Shown piece after piece: positions 6,675 through 13,542 of a stretch of DNA of 22,067 nucleotides (its first letter is position 1; each line of letters starts with the position of its first letter). The position numbers and the translations under genes are program-made. This stretch comes from Candidatus Dadabacteria bacterium. Its GTDB lineage: Bacteria; Desulfobacterota_D; UBA1144; Nemesobacterales; UBA2774. The notes under the pieces are model-generated. The model worked only from the letters and a program-made list of their open reading frames with translations. It was not told the DNA's origin and searched no databases. The stretch lies in the NCBI GenBank assembly GCA_020027805.1, contig JAHKKQ010000013.1:1-22067 (forward strand), in the 5' to 3' direction.

Positions 6675-6825
6675 AGGCTTAAGATATTCCACGCTCCCGC
6701 GTAAAACTTGCCCTGCTTATACCTGAGCGGCGATAGGCCCTCGATCGCTACCGCCCGCCCCGTCTCGTAATTCTCCTCTGACTCCATATACTTTTTATCA
6801 TTCCATCACCCGGGCGTACGTACTT

Positions 6826-7995
6826 ATGAAGCGTAAAAAAAATGCGGCTCTCAGCTTCGTCCTCCTTCTGGGAGCGGTCAGCCTGTTCGGGGACATGACG
6901 TACGAGGCAGCCCGCAGTATCTCCGGGCCGTACCTCGCCCTGCTAGGGGCGAGCGCCGCCGTGGTCGGGGTGGTCGCGGGCCTGGGCGAGTTCATCGGCT
7001 ACGGGTTCAGGATAGTATCCGGCCTCGTGAGCGACCGCACCCACAGGTACTGGACGATTACGATCGCGGGCTACGTGATCAGCCTCGCCGCCGTCCCCGC
7101 CCTCGCCCTTACCGATAACTGGCCCGCCGCGGCGATACTCATGATGGCCGAGCGTTTCGGGAAGGCCGTCAGAAATCCCGCCCGTGACGCCATGCTATCC
7201 CACGCCGCGCACGAGATGGGCCGGGGTTGGGCTTTCGGAGTGCATGAGGCTATGGACCAGGTGGGGGCGATAATCGGCCCTATGATCGTCGCGGGCGTGC
7301 TCGCCTGGAAGGGCAGCTATCATTACGGCTTCGCGGTCCTGATAATCCCCGCTCTCCTTGCCCTGGCGGTGCTCGTCGTTGCGCGGGTCACGTATCCCGA
7401 TCCCCGCGCCCTCGAGCCCGCTTTCAAGCCGGGGGAGGCCGGGAGGCTCCGCCCGGTATTCTGGCTCTACCTCGCCTCCGCCGCTTTTATAGCCCTTGGG
7501 TTCGCCGATTTCCCGCTCGCCGCGTTTCATATGAAGACGGCCGGGATACTGGCGGATAAGTGGATACCGCTCCTCTATGCGGGCGCGATGGGTGTGGACG
7601 CCCTGAGCGCGCTCCTCCTGGGACGCCTCTACGACAGGAAGGGGATGAGCGTCCTCTTTTTCGCCGTCGGAGCAACGGCCCTCTCGGCCCCGCTCGTCTT
7701 CCTCTCGGGAGGTGGGCTTTTAATCGCCGGCATGGCTCTCTGGGGCATCGGTATGGGCGCTCAGGAATCGATAGTCCGCGCCGTAGTTGCCGACATGACC
7801 CCTGCCGACAGGCGAGCGACCGCCTACGGACTTTTTAACGCGGGCTTCGGATTCGCGTGGTTCGCCGGGAGCTCTCTCATGGGGGTTTTATATGGGAAGA
7901 GCATCGGCGGAATGGTTGTATTCTCGGTCCTCGCGCAGTTATGCTCCCTGCCGCTTTTATTCACTGTGGGAAAGCGGCTCAAGTCCGGGGAGTGA
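6826..7995 (+). CDS. MFS transporter
   Basis: 389-aa polytopic membrane protein with about 11-12 hydrophobic helices and the usual major facilitator length. The N-terminus (LGAVSLFGDMTYEAARSISG) and the loop after helix 2 (FRIVSGLVSDRTHRYW, a motif-A-like G-x-x-S-D-R) are typical. The second half repeats the signature as LLLGRLYDRKGM. GIGMGAQESIVRAVVADMTP and ATAYGLFNAGFGFAWFAGS match the C-terminal half of a branch of MFS permeases common in environmental bacteria. The substrate cannot be told from sequence. No SD is visible before ATG 6826; TATACT at 6786-6791 could be its -10. It is not clearly in an operon. Confidence 0.92.
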   Translation: MKRKKNAALSFVLLLGAVSLFGDMTYEAARSISGPYLALLGASAAVVGVVAGLGEFIGYGFRIVSGLVSDRTHRYWTITIAGYVISLAAVPALALTDNWPAAAILMMAERFGKAVRNPARDAMLSHAAHEMGRGWAFGVHEAMDQVGAIIGPMIVAGVLAWKGSYHYGFAVLIIPALLALAVLVVARVTYPDPRALEPAFKPGEAGRLRPVFWLYLASAAFIALGFADFPLAAFHMKTAGILADKWIPLLYAGAMGVDALSALLLGRLYDRKGMSVLFFAVGATALSAPLVFLSGGGLLIAGMALWGIGMGAQESIVRAVVADMTPADRRATAYGLFNAGFGFAWFAGSSLMGVLYGKSIGGMVVFSVLAQLCSLPLLFTVGKRLKSGE

Positions 7996-8314
7996 GAGGA
8001 CTTTCTATAGATTGTCCAGAAACCTTATCACCGCTTTTCTATCGGAAAGCCCTGGCTTCCTGAAGAATTCCTTCGCTCCCTCGGCCCCGCCCGGGTGAAC
8101 CGTCACGGCTTCCGGGAGGGTTTTCGTATGTTTTCATACACCCGGTACCGTACGTATCCGTACTATTTTTCCCCCCTCCGGGCGCGTGATATTTCAACCG
8201 CTCCCGGAACACGCCGTTATAACACGAGATTGTTAATCACGCGCCCCTGGCACGTCCGATGCACATACAAATGTATAAAGGCCGTTTCAAATCCACAAAG
8301 GGAGGTGTTGAACT
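7996..8314. other. spacer between the MFS gene and the secreted-protein gene
   Basis: Holds the decayed gene tail at 8005-8133 and, beyond it, no coding signal. A small dyad ATACA-AA-TGTAT lies near 8266-8277, close to where the promoter of the gene at 8315 should be. No clear -35/-10 pair is seen. Confidence 0.5.
8005..8133 (-). pseudogene. C-terminal remnant of a di-haem cytochrome c peroxidase/oxidoreductase-like protein
   Basis: On the minus strand the frame from 8133 to the stop at 8005-8007 encodes about 42 residues: a start-less KHTKTLPEAVT, then VHPGGAEGAKEFFRKPGL and SDRKAVIRFLDNL before TAG. The order TLxEAV, HxGGAxxA, F, LSxxDRxAVIxFLxxL is the usual C-terminal ending of di-haem peroxidase/thiol-oxidoreductase-type c-type cytochromes, which end this way after the last haem-ligand region. 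An in-frame stop lies at 8134-8136 and I see no continuation in other frames further up. It is probably the tail of a deleted gene. Confidence 0.5.
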
Positions 8315-8845
8315 ATGAAAAGGGTCTTGATTTATACGGTATCTGGTTTACTGCTTGCGGGCGCGGGACTCGGAACGCTGTCTATCGCCGGCGAGTCTGC
8401 GCCGGAGCAGGGGGTATACGAGGGCTCAGCCCCGCATACGCAATACGCGCAATACGAAAGTCAGGATACCGACTCCAAGGTAAGGGACTTCGAGATCGAG
8501 ATGGAAAGGACACGCGCCGCGAATGACCCCGACGAAGTAAAACGGCGTGAGTATATTCCACAGTACATGGAAGGGTCTTCCGGCACAGTACTGGGGACGG
8601 TCACCCTTGTCGGGGACCGCGTCATGAGGATGGTCGAGAGCGGCACGCGTATCGAGCACGAGATCATGATCACGGAAGCCCAGCAGAAGGAGCTGACGAC
8701 CGGATTTAACATCAGCGCCGAGCTCAGTAACGGATGGCTCGTGAGCTTCGTCGAAGAGGGGGTGCCGCCCGACGTGGAGAAGATAGTTTACTCTGCCGAG
8801 GACCTTCCGACGGACAACATACTGGATAAGCAAAAGGCGTTCTGA
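8315..8845 (+). CDS. hypothetical secreted protein
   Basis: 176-aa protein. Signal peptide at residues 1-25 (basic MKR, then LIYTVSGLLLAGAGLGTLS and IAG), so it should be periplasmic. The mature N-terminus is polar (YEGSAPHTQYAQYESQDTDS) and the C-terminal domain has strands GTVLGTVTLVGDRVMRMVES, HEIMITEAQQKEL and SAELSNGWLVSFVEEG, resembling a small beta-barrel domain. GGAGGTG at 8301-8307 fixes the start. The transcript probably runs about 150 nt past the stop through a structured region to the terminator at 8998-9040. Family not recognised. Confidence 0.82.
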   Translation: MKRVLIYTVSGLLLAGAGLGTLSIAGESAPEQGVYEGSAPHTQYAQYESQDTDSKVRDFEIEMERTRAANDPDEVKRREYIPQYMEGSSGTVLGTVTLVGDRVMRMVESGTRIEHEIMITEAQQKELTTGFNISAELSNGWLVSFVEEGVPPDVEKIVYSAEDLPTDNILDKQKAF

Positions 8846-8880
8846 GGGAGAACATGACTGTTCGTCACTCGGGACAATGT

Positions 8881-8933
8881 AGCGCGCTGCAGGGTTCCAT
8901 AACCCCGGGCAGGGGTCAGGGACCCGCGGCGCT
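8881..8933 (+). ncRNA. branched RNA structure in a 3' region
   Basis: AGCGC (8881-8885) pairs with GCGCT (8929-8933) and encloses two perfect hairpins: GGGTT-CCAT-AACCC (8892-8905) and GGGTC-AGG-GACCC (8913-8925). This is a compact three-way junction. It sits 36 bp after the stop of the secreted-protein gene and 65 bp before a strong terminator. It could be a stable 3' UTR or a 3'-derived small RNA. No family recognised. Confidence 0.35.
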
Positions 8934-8997
8934 TATTAAATTCGCATTTGTACTGAAAAGGTAAACCGGAATTGGAACAGGGAGCGCTTTATCAGGA

Positions 8998-9040
8998 AAG
9001 CCCGTATCTTCGTCGCCGAGGATACGGGCTTTGCATTTTT
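8998..9040 (+). terminator. Rho-independent terminator
   Basis: Perfect 11-bp stem AAGCCCGTATC (8998-9008) with GATACGGGCTT (9021-9031), 12-nt loop, then TGCATTTTT. It ends transcription from the gene at 8315. Confidence 0.88.
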
Positions 9041-9466
9041 GTCGCTAATGGTTGAGGACTTGAGAGCAGATCGTATCCGGACCTTTCTTTAAGAAACCGA
9101 ATAAACAAGAACCGTTCGTCCTGAGCGCACACGTAGTGTGCAGTCGAAGGACAACAATTAATTCCCTCTCCCCGTTTGGGAGGGAAACGATTCCGAGCAA
9201 GTAAGGAATCGGTCGCATTGACAACGAAGGCAGGGATGATGTTTAAATACGAATCTGTGATGCCTGAAACAAATTAGTTAGGGTGAGGGGTACGCTGTTT
9301 TACCCGTCATTCCCGAAAGTCTTTATCAGGAATCTAAAAATCCGGTCATTCTAAACTCCTGAATAGAACCTGAAAAAATTCAGGGCATGGTTCTCAACAG
9401 GCTTGTTTCAGAATCTTCATCTTTGGTTGTTATAAACCCAAGTTCATGGCTTGATACGAGCTCAGG
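9041..9466. other. repeat-rich spacer
   Basis: No gene. It contains a family C repeat (9114-9152), a CCCTCTCCCC...GGGAGGG element around 9164-9184 whose partner may be TTAGGGTGAGGGG at 9279-9292, and a GTCATTCCCGAAAGTC type repeat near 9306. Similar pieces occur in the other long spacers of the window. Confidence 0.6.
9114..9152. repeat. dispersed palindromic repeat, family C, copy 1
   Basis: GTTCGTCCTGAGC, a perfect hairpin core GCACAC-GTA-GTGTGC, then AGTCGAAGGAC. The outer TCCT and AGGA also pair. A copy with a few changes lies at 11257-11294. Confidence 0.75.
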
Positions 9467-10024
9467 TTACTCGATCTCGGATATGTAGGGTATATACGGG
9501 TAGGCGGGGTCCATGGGGTCCGTCCTCGGATGCGTCAGGTGGTTGATGAACGAGAACTTCGCTACGGGCTTCTCCTTATCCCCGCGCGTGAAGTCGAGCG
9601 TTATCTTGGTGAGGCCCATGAAGTCCTCTGTCGTTATGTGCACCGTGTCGCCGGGCTTGAGCGCGCCCTCATCGGTCCCGACGTCGCCTATTTCGCCCTC
9701 GAGCCTGCCGAGCTTCACCTTCAGCACCTCGGGGTCTATGTTCGACGCCTCGAACACGATGTACGTGCGGGCCTTGCTTATGGGTTTCGTTATTATGAGC
9801 ACGTTGTAGTCCTCGGGGCCTATGCTCCCGGGCGGGCTGTACCAGCCGTACCTCCCCGTGACTATGTCCCCGTTCCCGACGTTAAACCTGTGGTGTCCCG
9901 GTTGGGAGGGCCAGTGCACATCCACGACGACGCCGTATCCCTCCGGCATCGGGGCGTCTGCCCCGCGGGCATAAACCGCGAATGCCAGGAATAGGACTAA
10001 AACCGGAAGGATCGGGCGTGCCAT
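9467..10024 (-). CDS. hypothetical secreted protein
   Basis: 185-aa protein with a signal peptide (residues 1-22, ending ARGADA). The mature protein is strand-rich and hydrophilic: GVVVDVHWPSQPGHHRFNVG, then GDIVTGRYGWYSPPGS, YNVLIITKP, TYIVFEASN, LKVKLGRLEGEIGDVG and KITLDFTRGDK. The spacing of strands and the PGDTVHITTEDF turn suggest an extracellular or periplasmic beta-sandwich. AGGAGG (10037-10032) and a strong promoter upstream fix the start and suggest good expression. No family recognised; no operon partner. Confidence 0.82.
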   Translation of the reverse strand: MARPILPVLVLFLAFAVYARGADAPMPEGYGVVVDVHWPSQPGHHRFNVGNGDIVTGRYGWYSPPGSIGPEDYNVLIITKPISKARTYIVFEASNIDPEVLKVKLGRLEGEIGDVGTDEGALKPGDTVHITTEDFMGLTKITLDFTRGDKEKPVAKFSFINHLTHPRTDPMDPAYPYIPYISEIE

Positions 10025-10052
10025 GGGTACATCCTCCTTTAAATTATCTCAA

Positions 10053-10081
10053 ATTATAACCTGCTTTCACGCAAATGTTAA
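10053..10081 (-). promoter_or_regulatory. sigma-70 promoter of the gene at 9467-10024
   Basis: Minus strand TTAACA (10081-10076), 17-bp spacer, TATAAT (10058-10053). Expected +1 near 10046, leader about 22 nt with AGGAGG. Confidence 0.72.
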
Positions 10082-10150
10082 TACTTTATTTTAAGTATTG
10101 TAATCGAGTGCTTTAATTTTTCAATGATAGCCTTGAATATTTCATAACCC

Positions 10151-10238
10151 CCTGCTGGAACTGAGAAATCTCAGTTCGCCCTTAGCAGGAGCCAGTCCTG
10201 AGTAGTGAGCTCGTCGAACTATCGAAGGGTCGAAGGAC
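10151..10238. repeat. long hairpin joined to a family C-like repeat
   Basis: CCTGCT (10151-10156) pairs with AGCAGG (10184-10189) around an inner perfect stem AACTGAG-AAAT-CTCAGTT (10159-10176). Directly after it, GTCCTGAGTAGTGAGC at 10194 and GGGTCGAAGGAC ending at 10238 are the outer arms of the family C repeat with a different core. It fills the spacer between the divergent genes at 10024 and 10327. Confidence 0.65.
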
Positions 10239-10326
10239 GTTATTAGCGCATAGACATTAAAGTATGCTCTTCCATTCTCCCGTAAGCATTGTAAAATGTG
10301 ATTATCACCATAAGGAGGATGATCAC

Positions 10327-11064
10327 ATGCGTATTTTCACATCAGCGTTATTCCTGGCGTTAGCGTTAGCTTTATCTTTCTTTTATACAAGCGCCCACGC
10401 TCAGCTTGAGCTCGTCGAGAACGGAAGCTTCGAGACGGGCGACTTCGACGGATGGACCGTCGTTCAGGAGGTGGGTAGCGCTGGCGACTGGTTCGTTTAC
10501 AGCGGCAATCTGTCTCCTTTGGGCGGTGCCCCCATTTTGTTGCCACCAGTCGGCGAATTTGCCGCGACAACTGACCAAGTCGAACCGAGCTCCCAGGTAT
10601 TGTTTCAGGATATAGAGGTTCCGGCGGGATTCACGGACGAGTGCTCGGTTATTGTATATTACGAAAACGGCCCTGGTGAATTTGTGAATGGGCCCGATCT
10701 TTCTTTTGTCGGCAATCCCAATCAGCAGGCGAGGATAGACATAATGGACCCTTCCGCTGGGGATTTCGACGTAGGCGCGGGAGTGCTGTTAAATATCTTT
10801 CAGACGGAGCCCGGCGATCCGTCATCCCTCGGATATACGACAATCGGGTTCGATCTGACGCAGTTTGCGGGGACTACCGTCAGATTCAGGGCTGCGGAGG
10901 TGGACAATATGGGCAACTTTGAATTTTCAATCGACGATGTGAGATGCGGTGATCGCGTGGCTACAATCCCGACATTAGGCGAATGGGGCATGATAGCGAT
11001 GGCGGGAGTGCTCGGCCTCGCGGGCCTCATTTTCGCATCCCGCAGACGGACTCTCGCGGCGTAG
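10327..11064 (+). CDS. IPTL-CTERM sorting-domain exported protein
   Basis: 245-aa protein. Signal peptide at 1-25 (ending SAHA-QLELV). The mature part opens ELVENGSFETGDFDGWTVV, the beginning of a carbohydrate-binding-like jelly-roll seen in many PEP-CTERM-type exported proteins, and continues with strands through FEFSIDDVRCGD. The C-terminus is TIPTLGEWGMIAMAGVLGLA followed by GLIFASRRR: IPTL motif (residues 214-217), one TM helix and a basic cluster, the tripartite IPTL-CTERM signal processed by an exosortase-type enzyme. The host therefore probably has such an enzyme elsewhere. AAGGAGG at 10312-10318 fixes ATG 10327. A terminator follows at 11094. Confidence 0.92.
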   Translation: MRIFTSALFLALALALSFFYTSAHAQLELVENGSFETGDFDGWTVVQEVGSAGDWFVYSGNLSPLGGAPILLPPVGEFAATTDQVEPSSQVLFQDIEVPAGFTDECSVIVYYENGPGEFVNGPDLSFVGNPNQQARIDIMDPSAGDFDVGAGVLLNIFQTEPGDPSSLGYTTIGFDLTQFAGTTVRFRAAEVDNMGNFEFSIDDVRCGDRVATIPTLGEWGMIAMAGVLGLAGLIFASRRRTLAA

Positions 11065-11093
11065 GCTTCAGTTCAATATCTGAAAAAAATGAA

Positions 11094-11131
11094 GGGGTAG
11101 TAAGCATAAAGCTTGCCGCCCCCCTTTTTTT
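11094..11131 (+). terminator. Rho-independent terminator after the IPTL-CTERM gene
   Basis: GGGG (11094-11097) pairs with CCCC (11121-11124) and AAGC (11102-11105) with GCTT (11111-11114) around ATAAA; seven T follow (11125-11131). Confidence 0.65.
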
Positions 11132-11367
11132 AGTATGTCACCCTGAACTCGTTTCAGGGTCTGGTTTTTAACCTGTTCGTCCTTCGGCGCAGAATCTGCG
11201 CTCATGCCCGATTCTTCCATTACTCATCTGCCCAACCAACAAACGCAGCCCCTCCCGTTCGTCCTGAGCGCATACGTAGTGTGCTGTCGAAGGATGAGCG
11301 CCGTCTAACTTGCATTTACCCCCCCGCCGCGCATACTAACTAATATCCCCGAATCGCGGACAACCGC
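11132..11367. other. repeat-filled spacer
   Basis: Holds GTCACCCTGAACTCGTTTCA followed by GGGTCTGG (11137-11165, with TGAA..TTCA and CCCTGAA..TTCAGGG arms), a TTCGTCCTTCGGCGCAG repeat near 11178, and a family C copy at 11257-11294. TACTAACTAATAT at 11334-11346 could supply a -10 for the gene at 11368. Confidence 0.55.
11257..11294. repeat. dispersed palindromic repeat, family C, copy 2
   Basis: GTTCGTCCTGAGCGCA, then TACGTAGTGTGC and TGTCGAAGGAT. It differs from 9114-9152 at only a few positions, with the same hairpin core and flanking arms. Confidence 0.75.
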
Positions 11368-11739
11368 ATGATAAACACAGTCGAAGAATTCATGGATGAG
11401 TTCCTGAAGCACAAGGACAAGGTCGAGTGGTTCCTCCACCGGCCTACCCCTACCGCCAACGTCACGGACATAAGGGGGAAGGAAGTCCTGTGCAGCCCGC
11501 TCACGGTTATGTGCACGCCGCCCGTCCATTACCATCTCGACTTCCTCGACCTCGACGCGGACATACACCACTCATTCGAGCTCGTAGTGAAGAACGCCTC
11601 CGAATACAGCCTCGCCTCCCTCGGGGAGGCGATAGAGAAATACCCTCCGGACAAGTTCCCCCAGAGCCGCGCCCGCGAGTCCTATGAGCTCCGGAAGAGG
11701 CTCCTCGGCGTGCTCGGCTTAACGGAGCCGGAAGTGTAG
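11368..11739 (+). CDS. hypothetical protein
   Basis: 123-aa soluble protein. It begins with a helix (MINTVEEFMDEFLKHKDKVE), followed by strands including VTDIRGKEVLCSPLTVMC and VHYHLDFLDLDADIHHSF, and ends in helices (LASLGEAIEKYPPD, ESYELRKRLLGVLG). The histidines in HYHLDF and DADIHHSFE are close together, but I do not recognise a metal-binding family. No SD before the ATG; a TAATAT-like -10 at 11340-11345 suggests a short leader. Codon use matches the GC-rich genes of the window. Confidence 0.75.
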   Translation: MINTVEEFMDEFLKHKDKVEWFLHRPTPTANVTDIRGKEVLCSPLTVMCTPPVHYHLDFLDLDADIHHSFELVVKNASEYSLASLGEAIEKYPPDKFPQSRARESYELRKRLLGVLGLTEPEV

Positions 11740-11937
11740 ATGCGGTCCGGATTACATCAATTCAGCCGGGTCCGGCTCAGTCTTCCCCGTAAGAAAATCT
11801 GACATACTACACCTGCGGCGGTCATTATTCCGAAACGGTATCCGCAACGCTTAACAAACACTGTATTAATAAGCGCCCTGTTTACGGCACGCTCCGTGCA
11901 TATATACTAATTTAAGAAAATGTTATGGAGGGGCAAT

Positions 11938-12357
11938 ATGAAAAGGAAAGCCGATACGGGACTCAAGGTTGTGGATGTCGAGGCCAAGGTTAAAGAACAG
12001 GCAGAGTTAGCGAAGGAACAGTATCTGGATTGGATGGAAACAAACAAGAAATTTCTGACCGAGTCTTTGAACGCAGTGGACATGCAGTTCGAGCTCTGGC
12101 TCGCGATGCAGCTCGGGGTTCTCGACTTCATGAAGAACGTATTCGAGATCAACCCTATGGTAAAGCCCTTCGAGCATCACCTGAGCCCGTACGCCGAGCA
12201 TCTGCAGAACCTCGGCGAGTACAACAAGGAGTTCTTCGAAATGAAAAAGAGGAAGGCCGAGAAATTCGCCAGGAACCTGCAGAGATACCATAGAAAGACC
12301 GTCGAGAGCACGATCTCGGCGTTCGACAGGTACTGCGACATGCTGAGCACGGCATAA
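11938..12357 (+). CDS. hypothetical helical protein, phasin-like
   Basis: 139-aa protein with no signal peptide, almost wholly helical: VDVEAKVKEQAELAKEQYLD, MQFELWLAMQLGVLDFMKN, then HHLSPYAEHLQNLGEYNKEF and FARNLQRYHRKTVESTISAF. A long amphipathic helical protein with a hydrophobic middle recalls phasins (granule-surface proteins), but no diagnostic motif is present, so this is a weak analogy. TGGAGGGG at 11925-11932 precedes ATG 11938; an ATG at 11920 lies upstream of that SD and is unlikely. TATACT at 11903-11908 is a possible -10. Confidence 0.78.
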   Translation: MKRKADTGLKVVDVEAKVKEQAELAKEQYLDWMETNKKFLTESLNAVDMQFELWLAMQLGVLDFMKNVFEINPMVKPFEHHLSPYAEHLQNLGEYNKEFFEMKKRKAEKFARNLQRYHRKTVESTISAFDRYCDMLSTA

Positions 12358-12390
12358 CGGAAGCTGTGCGGTTTCATTTTTCTTCAATTC

Positions 12391-12424
12391 CATCCTTTTG
12401 CAAAGGAGGGTCAGGATGGATTTA
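12391..12424. repeat. family B-like repeat, divergent copy
   Basis: CATCCTTTTGCAAAGGAGGG followed by TCAGGATGGATTTA. CCTTTTGCAAAGG is a dyad, and the GGATTTA end matches copies at 154 and 2861. It lies between convergent genes and may help end both transcripts. Confidence 0.5.
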
Positions 12425-12469
12425 TGTTTTGAAACGTCAGGAAAGCTTGGAGTGGGGATTGATGAGCCC

Positions 12470-13270
12470 TCACTTCCCCCACCTGGTCGATATGAACTCG
12501 ACCGCCTCCTGTATGTTGAGAGGGCGTGTGCTCATTCCCGCACGGATGTAGAACTTCGTGTCGCTCCCCTCTGTCAGGTAGACGGGCCTCGCCGAAGGGC
12601 TCGTTATTATCCTGCATATGTCCTTGCCCGCGGCCGAGTGAAATACTAAATGGATATACCGGCACGCGTCGGTGCCTAATTTCCGGGACACCGCGGTCAT
12701 GACCTCCTGCGCGAAGCCGTCCCTGTCCTTCCTCATGAGTATGCCGTAATCGTGCCCGAGCCCGGTGATCTCCCCCGTGTCGGCGACGCCTACGATCAGC
12801 GTGCCCCCGTCCGAGTTCATGAACCCGGCAATGGACTTGAGCGCCGCGTCCTCGACCGCGCGGCTTGACCTCGATTCCCTCACGTCCCACTTGAACGTGG
12901 CCTTGAATTCTATCGTCTCCCCCTCGCCGTGCGCTATCAGCGCGAGCACGTCCTTCTCCAGCTCCTCACTGAGATGCTTTATCCTGACCGCGCTCTTATA
13001 GAGTGAGTTGTAGAATACTGCTGACGCAAGCCCGAGGAACGCGCCCACCGACGCGTAAAATAAGGTCTTGAGCGGCATGCCGCCCGTGAGCGCCCACATT
13101 AGCTCGGCCGCCGCGTAATCGAGGGCCGAGCCCCCGCCGGGCCTGTGCTCGAAGTAAAAGACGAGCGCATTCACCGGGATGAGGAACAGCACCCCGACGA
13201 GCGCCCCTATGAGCACCGGTATGAGGTAGAGAAGAAACGCGCTTCTCGTCAATATTCCGCTGTCACCCAT
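12470..13270 (-). CDS. two-TM protein with AlbA_2 (Schlafen-type) domain
   Basis: 266-aa protein. Two hydrophobic segments (about 11-38 and 66-88) anchor it in the membrane, with a short loop between; the rest is cytoplasmic. Residues about 112-250 match the AlbA_2 putative DNA-binding domain: GEGETIEFKATF (E118, E121-F-K), IAGFMNSDGGTLIVGVADTG EITG, then KFYIRAGMSTRPL near the end. AlbA_2 domains occur in Schlafen-related proteins and transcription regulators; some Schlafen cores cleave RNA. Fusion to two TM helices puts this domain at the inner membrane face. TATAATATT at 13304-13296 (minus strand) gives its -10, and ACAGGA lies just before the ATG. It is a lone gene. Confidence 0.87.
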   Translation of the reverse strand: MGDSGILTRSAFLLYLIPVLIGALVGVLFLIPVNALVFYFEHRPGGGSALDYAAAELMWALTGGMPLKTLFYASVGAFLGLASAVFYNSLYKSAVRIKHLSEELEKDVLALIAHGEGETIEFKATFKWDVRESRSSRAVEDAALKSIAGFMNSDGGTLIVGVADTGEITGLGHDYGILMRKDRDGFAQEVMTAVSRKLGTDACRYIHLVFHSAAGKDICRIITSPSARPVYLTEGSDTKFYIRAGMSTRPLNIQEAVEFISTRWGK

Positions 13271-13298
13271 GAGTCCTGTCTATCGTCTCCGGATGAAT

Positions 13299-13304
13299 AT
13301 TATA
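13299..13304 (-). promoter_or_regulatory. -10 box (TATAATATT form) of the AlbA_2 gene
   Basis: Minus-strand TATAATATTCATCCGG. The candidate -35 17 bp upstream (TGTTTA, 13327-13322) is weak. Leader about 25 nt. Confidence 0.5.
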
Positions 13305-13347
13305 AAGCAGAGCGTACGGATTAAACAGCAGGGTGGATTTGAATGCA

Positions 13348-13370
13348 TCGCGGCTGGAAGCCGCTCCTAC
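13348..13370 (-). repeat. REP-like palindrome, copy 2
   Basis: Minus-strand GTAGGAGCGGCTTCCAGC then CGCGA, identical in its core to 204-226. It faces away from the related element at 13391, forming an inverted pair separated by 20 bp. Confidence 0.75.
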
Positions 13371-13390
13371 TACGGGGATAGCATATCATT

Positions 13391-13435
13391 GTAGGAGCGA
13401 GTTCCCGGATCGAGTCCGGGACGGGCCTGGCGCGA
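13391..13435 (+). repeat. REP-like element, divergent relative
   Basis: Shares the GTAGGAGCG head and GCGA tail but has a longer palindrome, TTCCCGGA-TCGAG-TCCGGGA. With 13348-13370 it makes a head-to-head pair, the layout of a REP doublet (BIME/REPIN). Confidence 0.6.
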
Positions 13436-13542
13436 TTTCTTACACCCTCTCTCCCCGACAGGTTCAGGATAAATTCCAAGCGGCAGATTTTTACATTAAA
13501 ATAGCTAAACCGCCTATTCCGTCGGAGATTTTAATTTCAGCC

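Noticed and set aside
6587..6787. Minus-strand frame starting MESEENYETGRAVAIEG after the small helical gene
   Set aside because: The first 35 residues have host-like codon use and could be a gene fragment, but the rest is the antisense of the 6381-6674 gene, there is no SD, and I cannot tie it to a family.
13333..13542. Upstream extension of the DUF4186 frame
   Set aside because: The added codons translate two REP elements; family members begin at the residue encoded at 13543.
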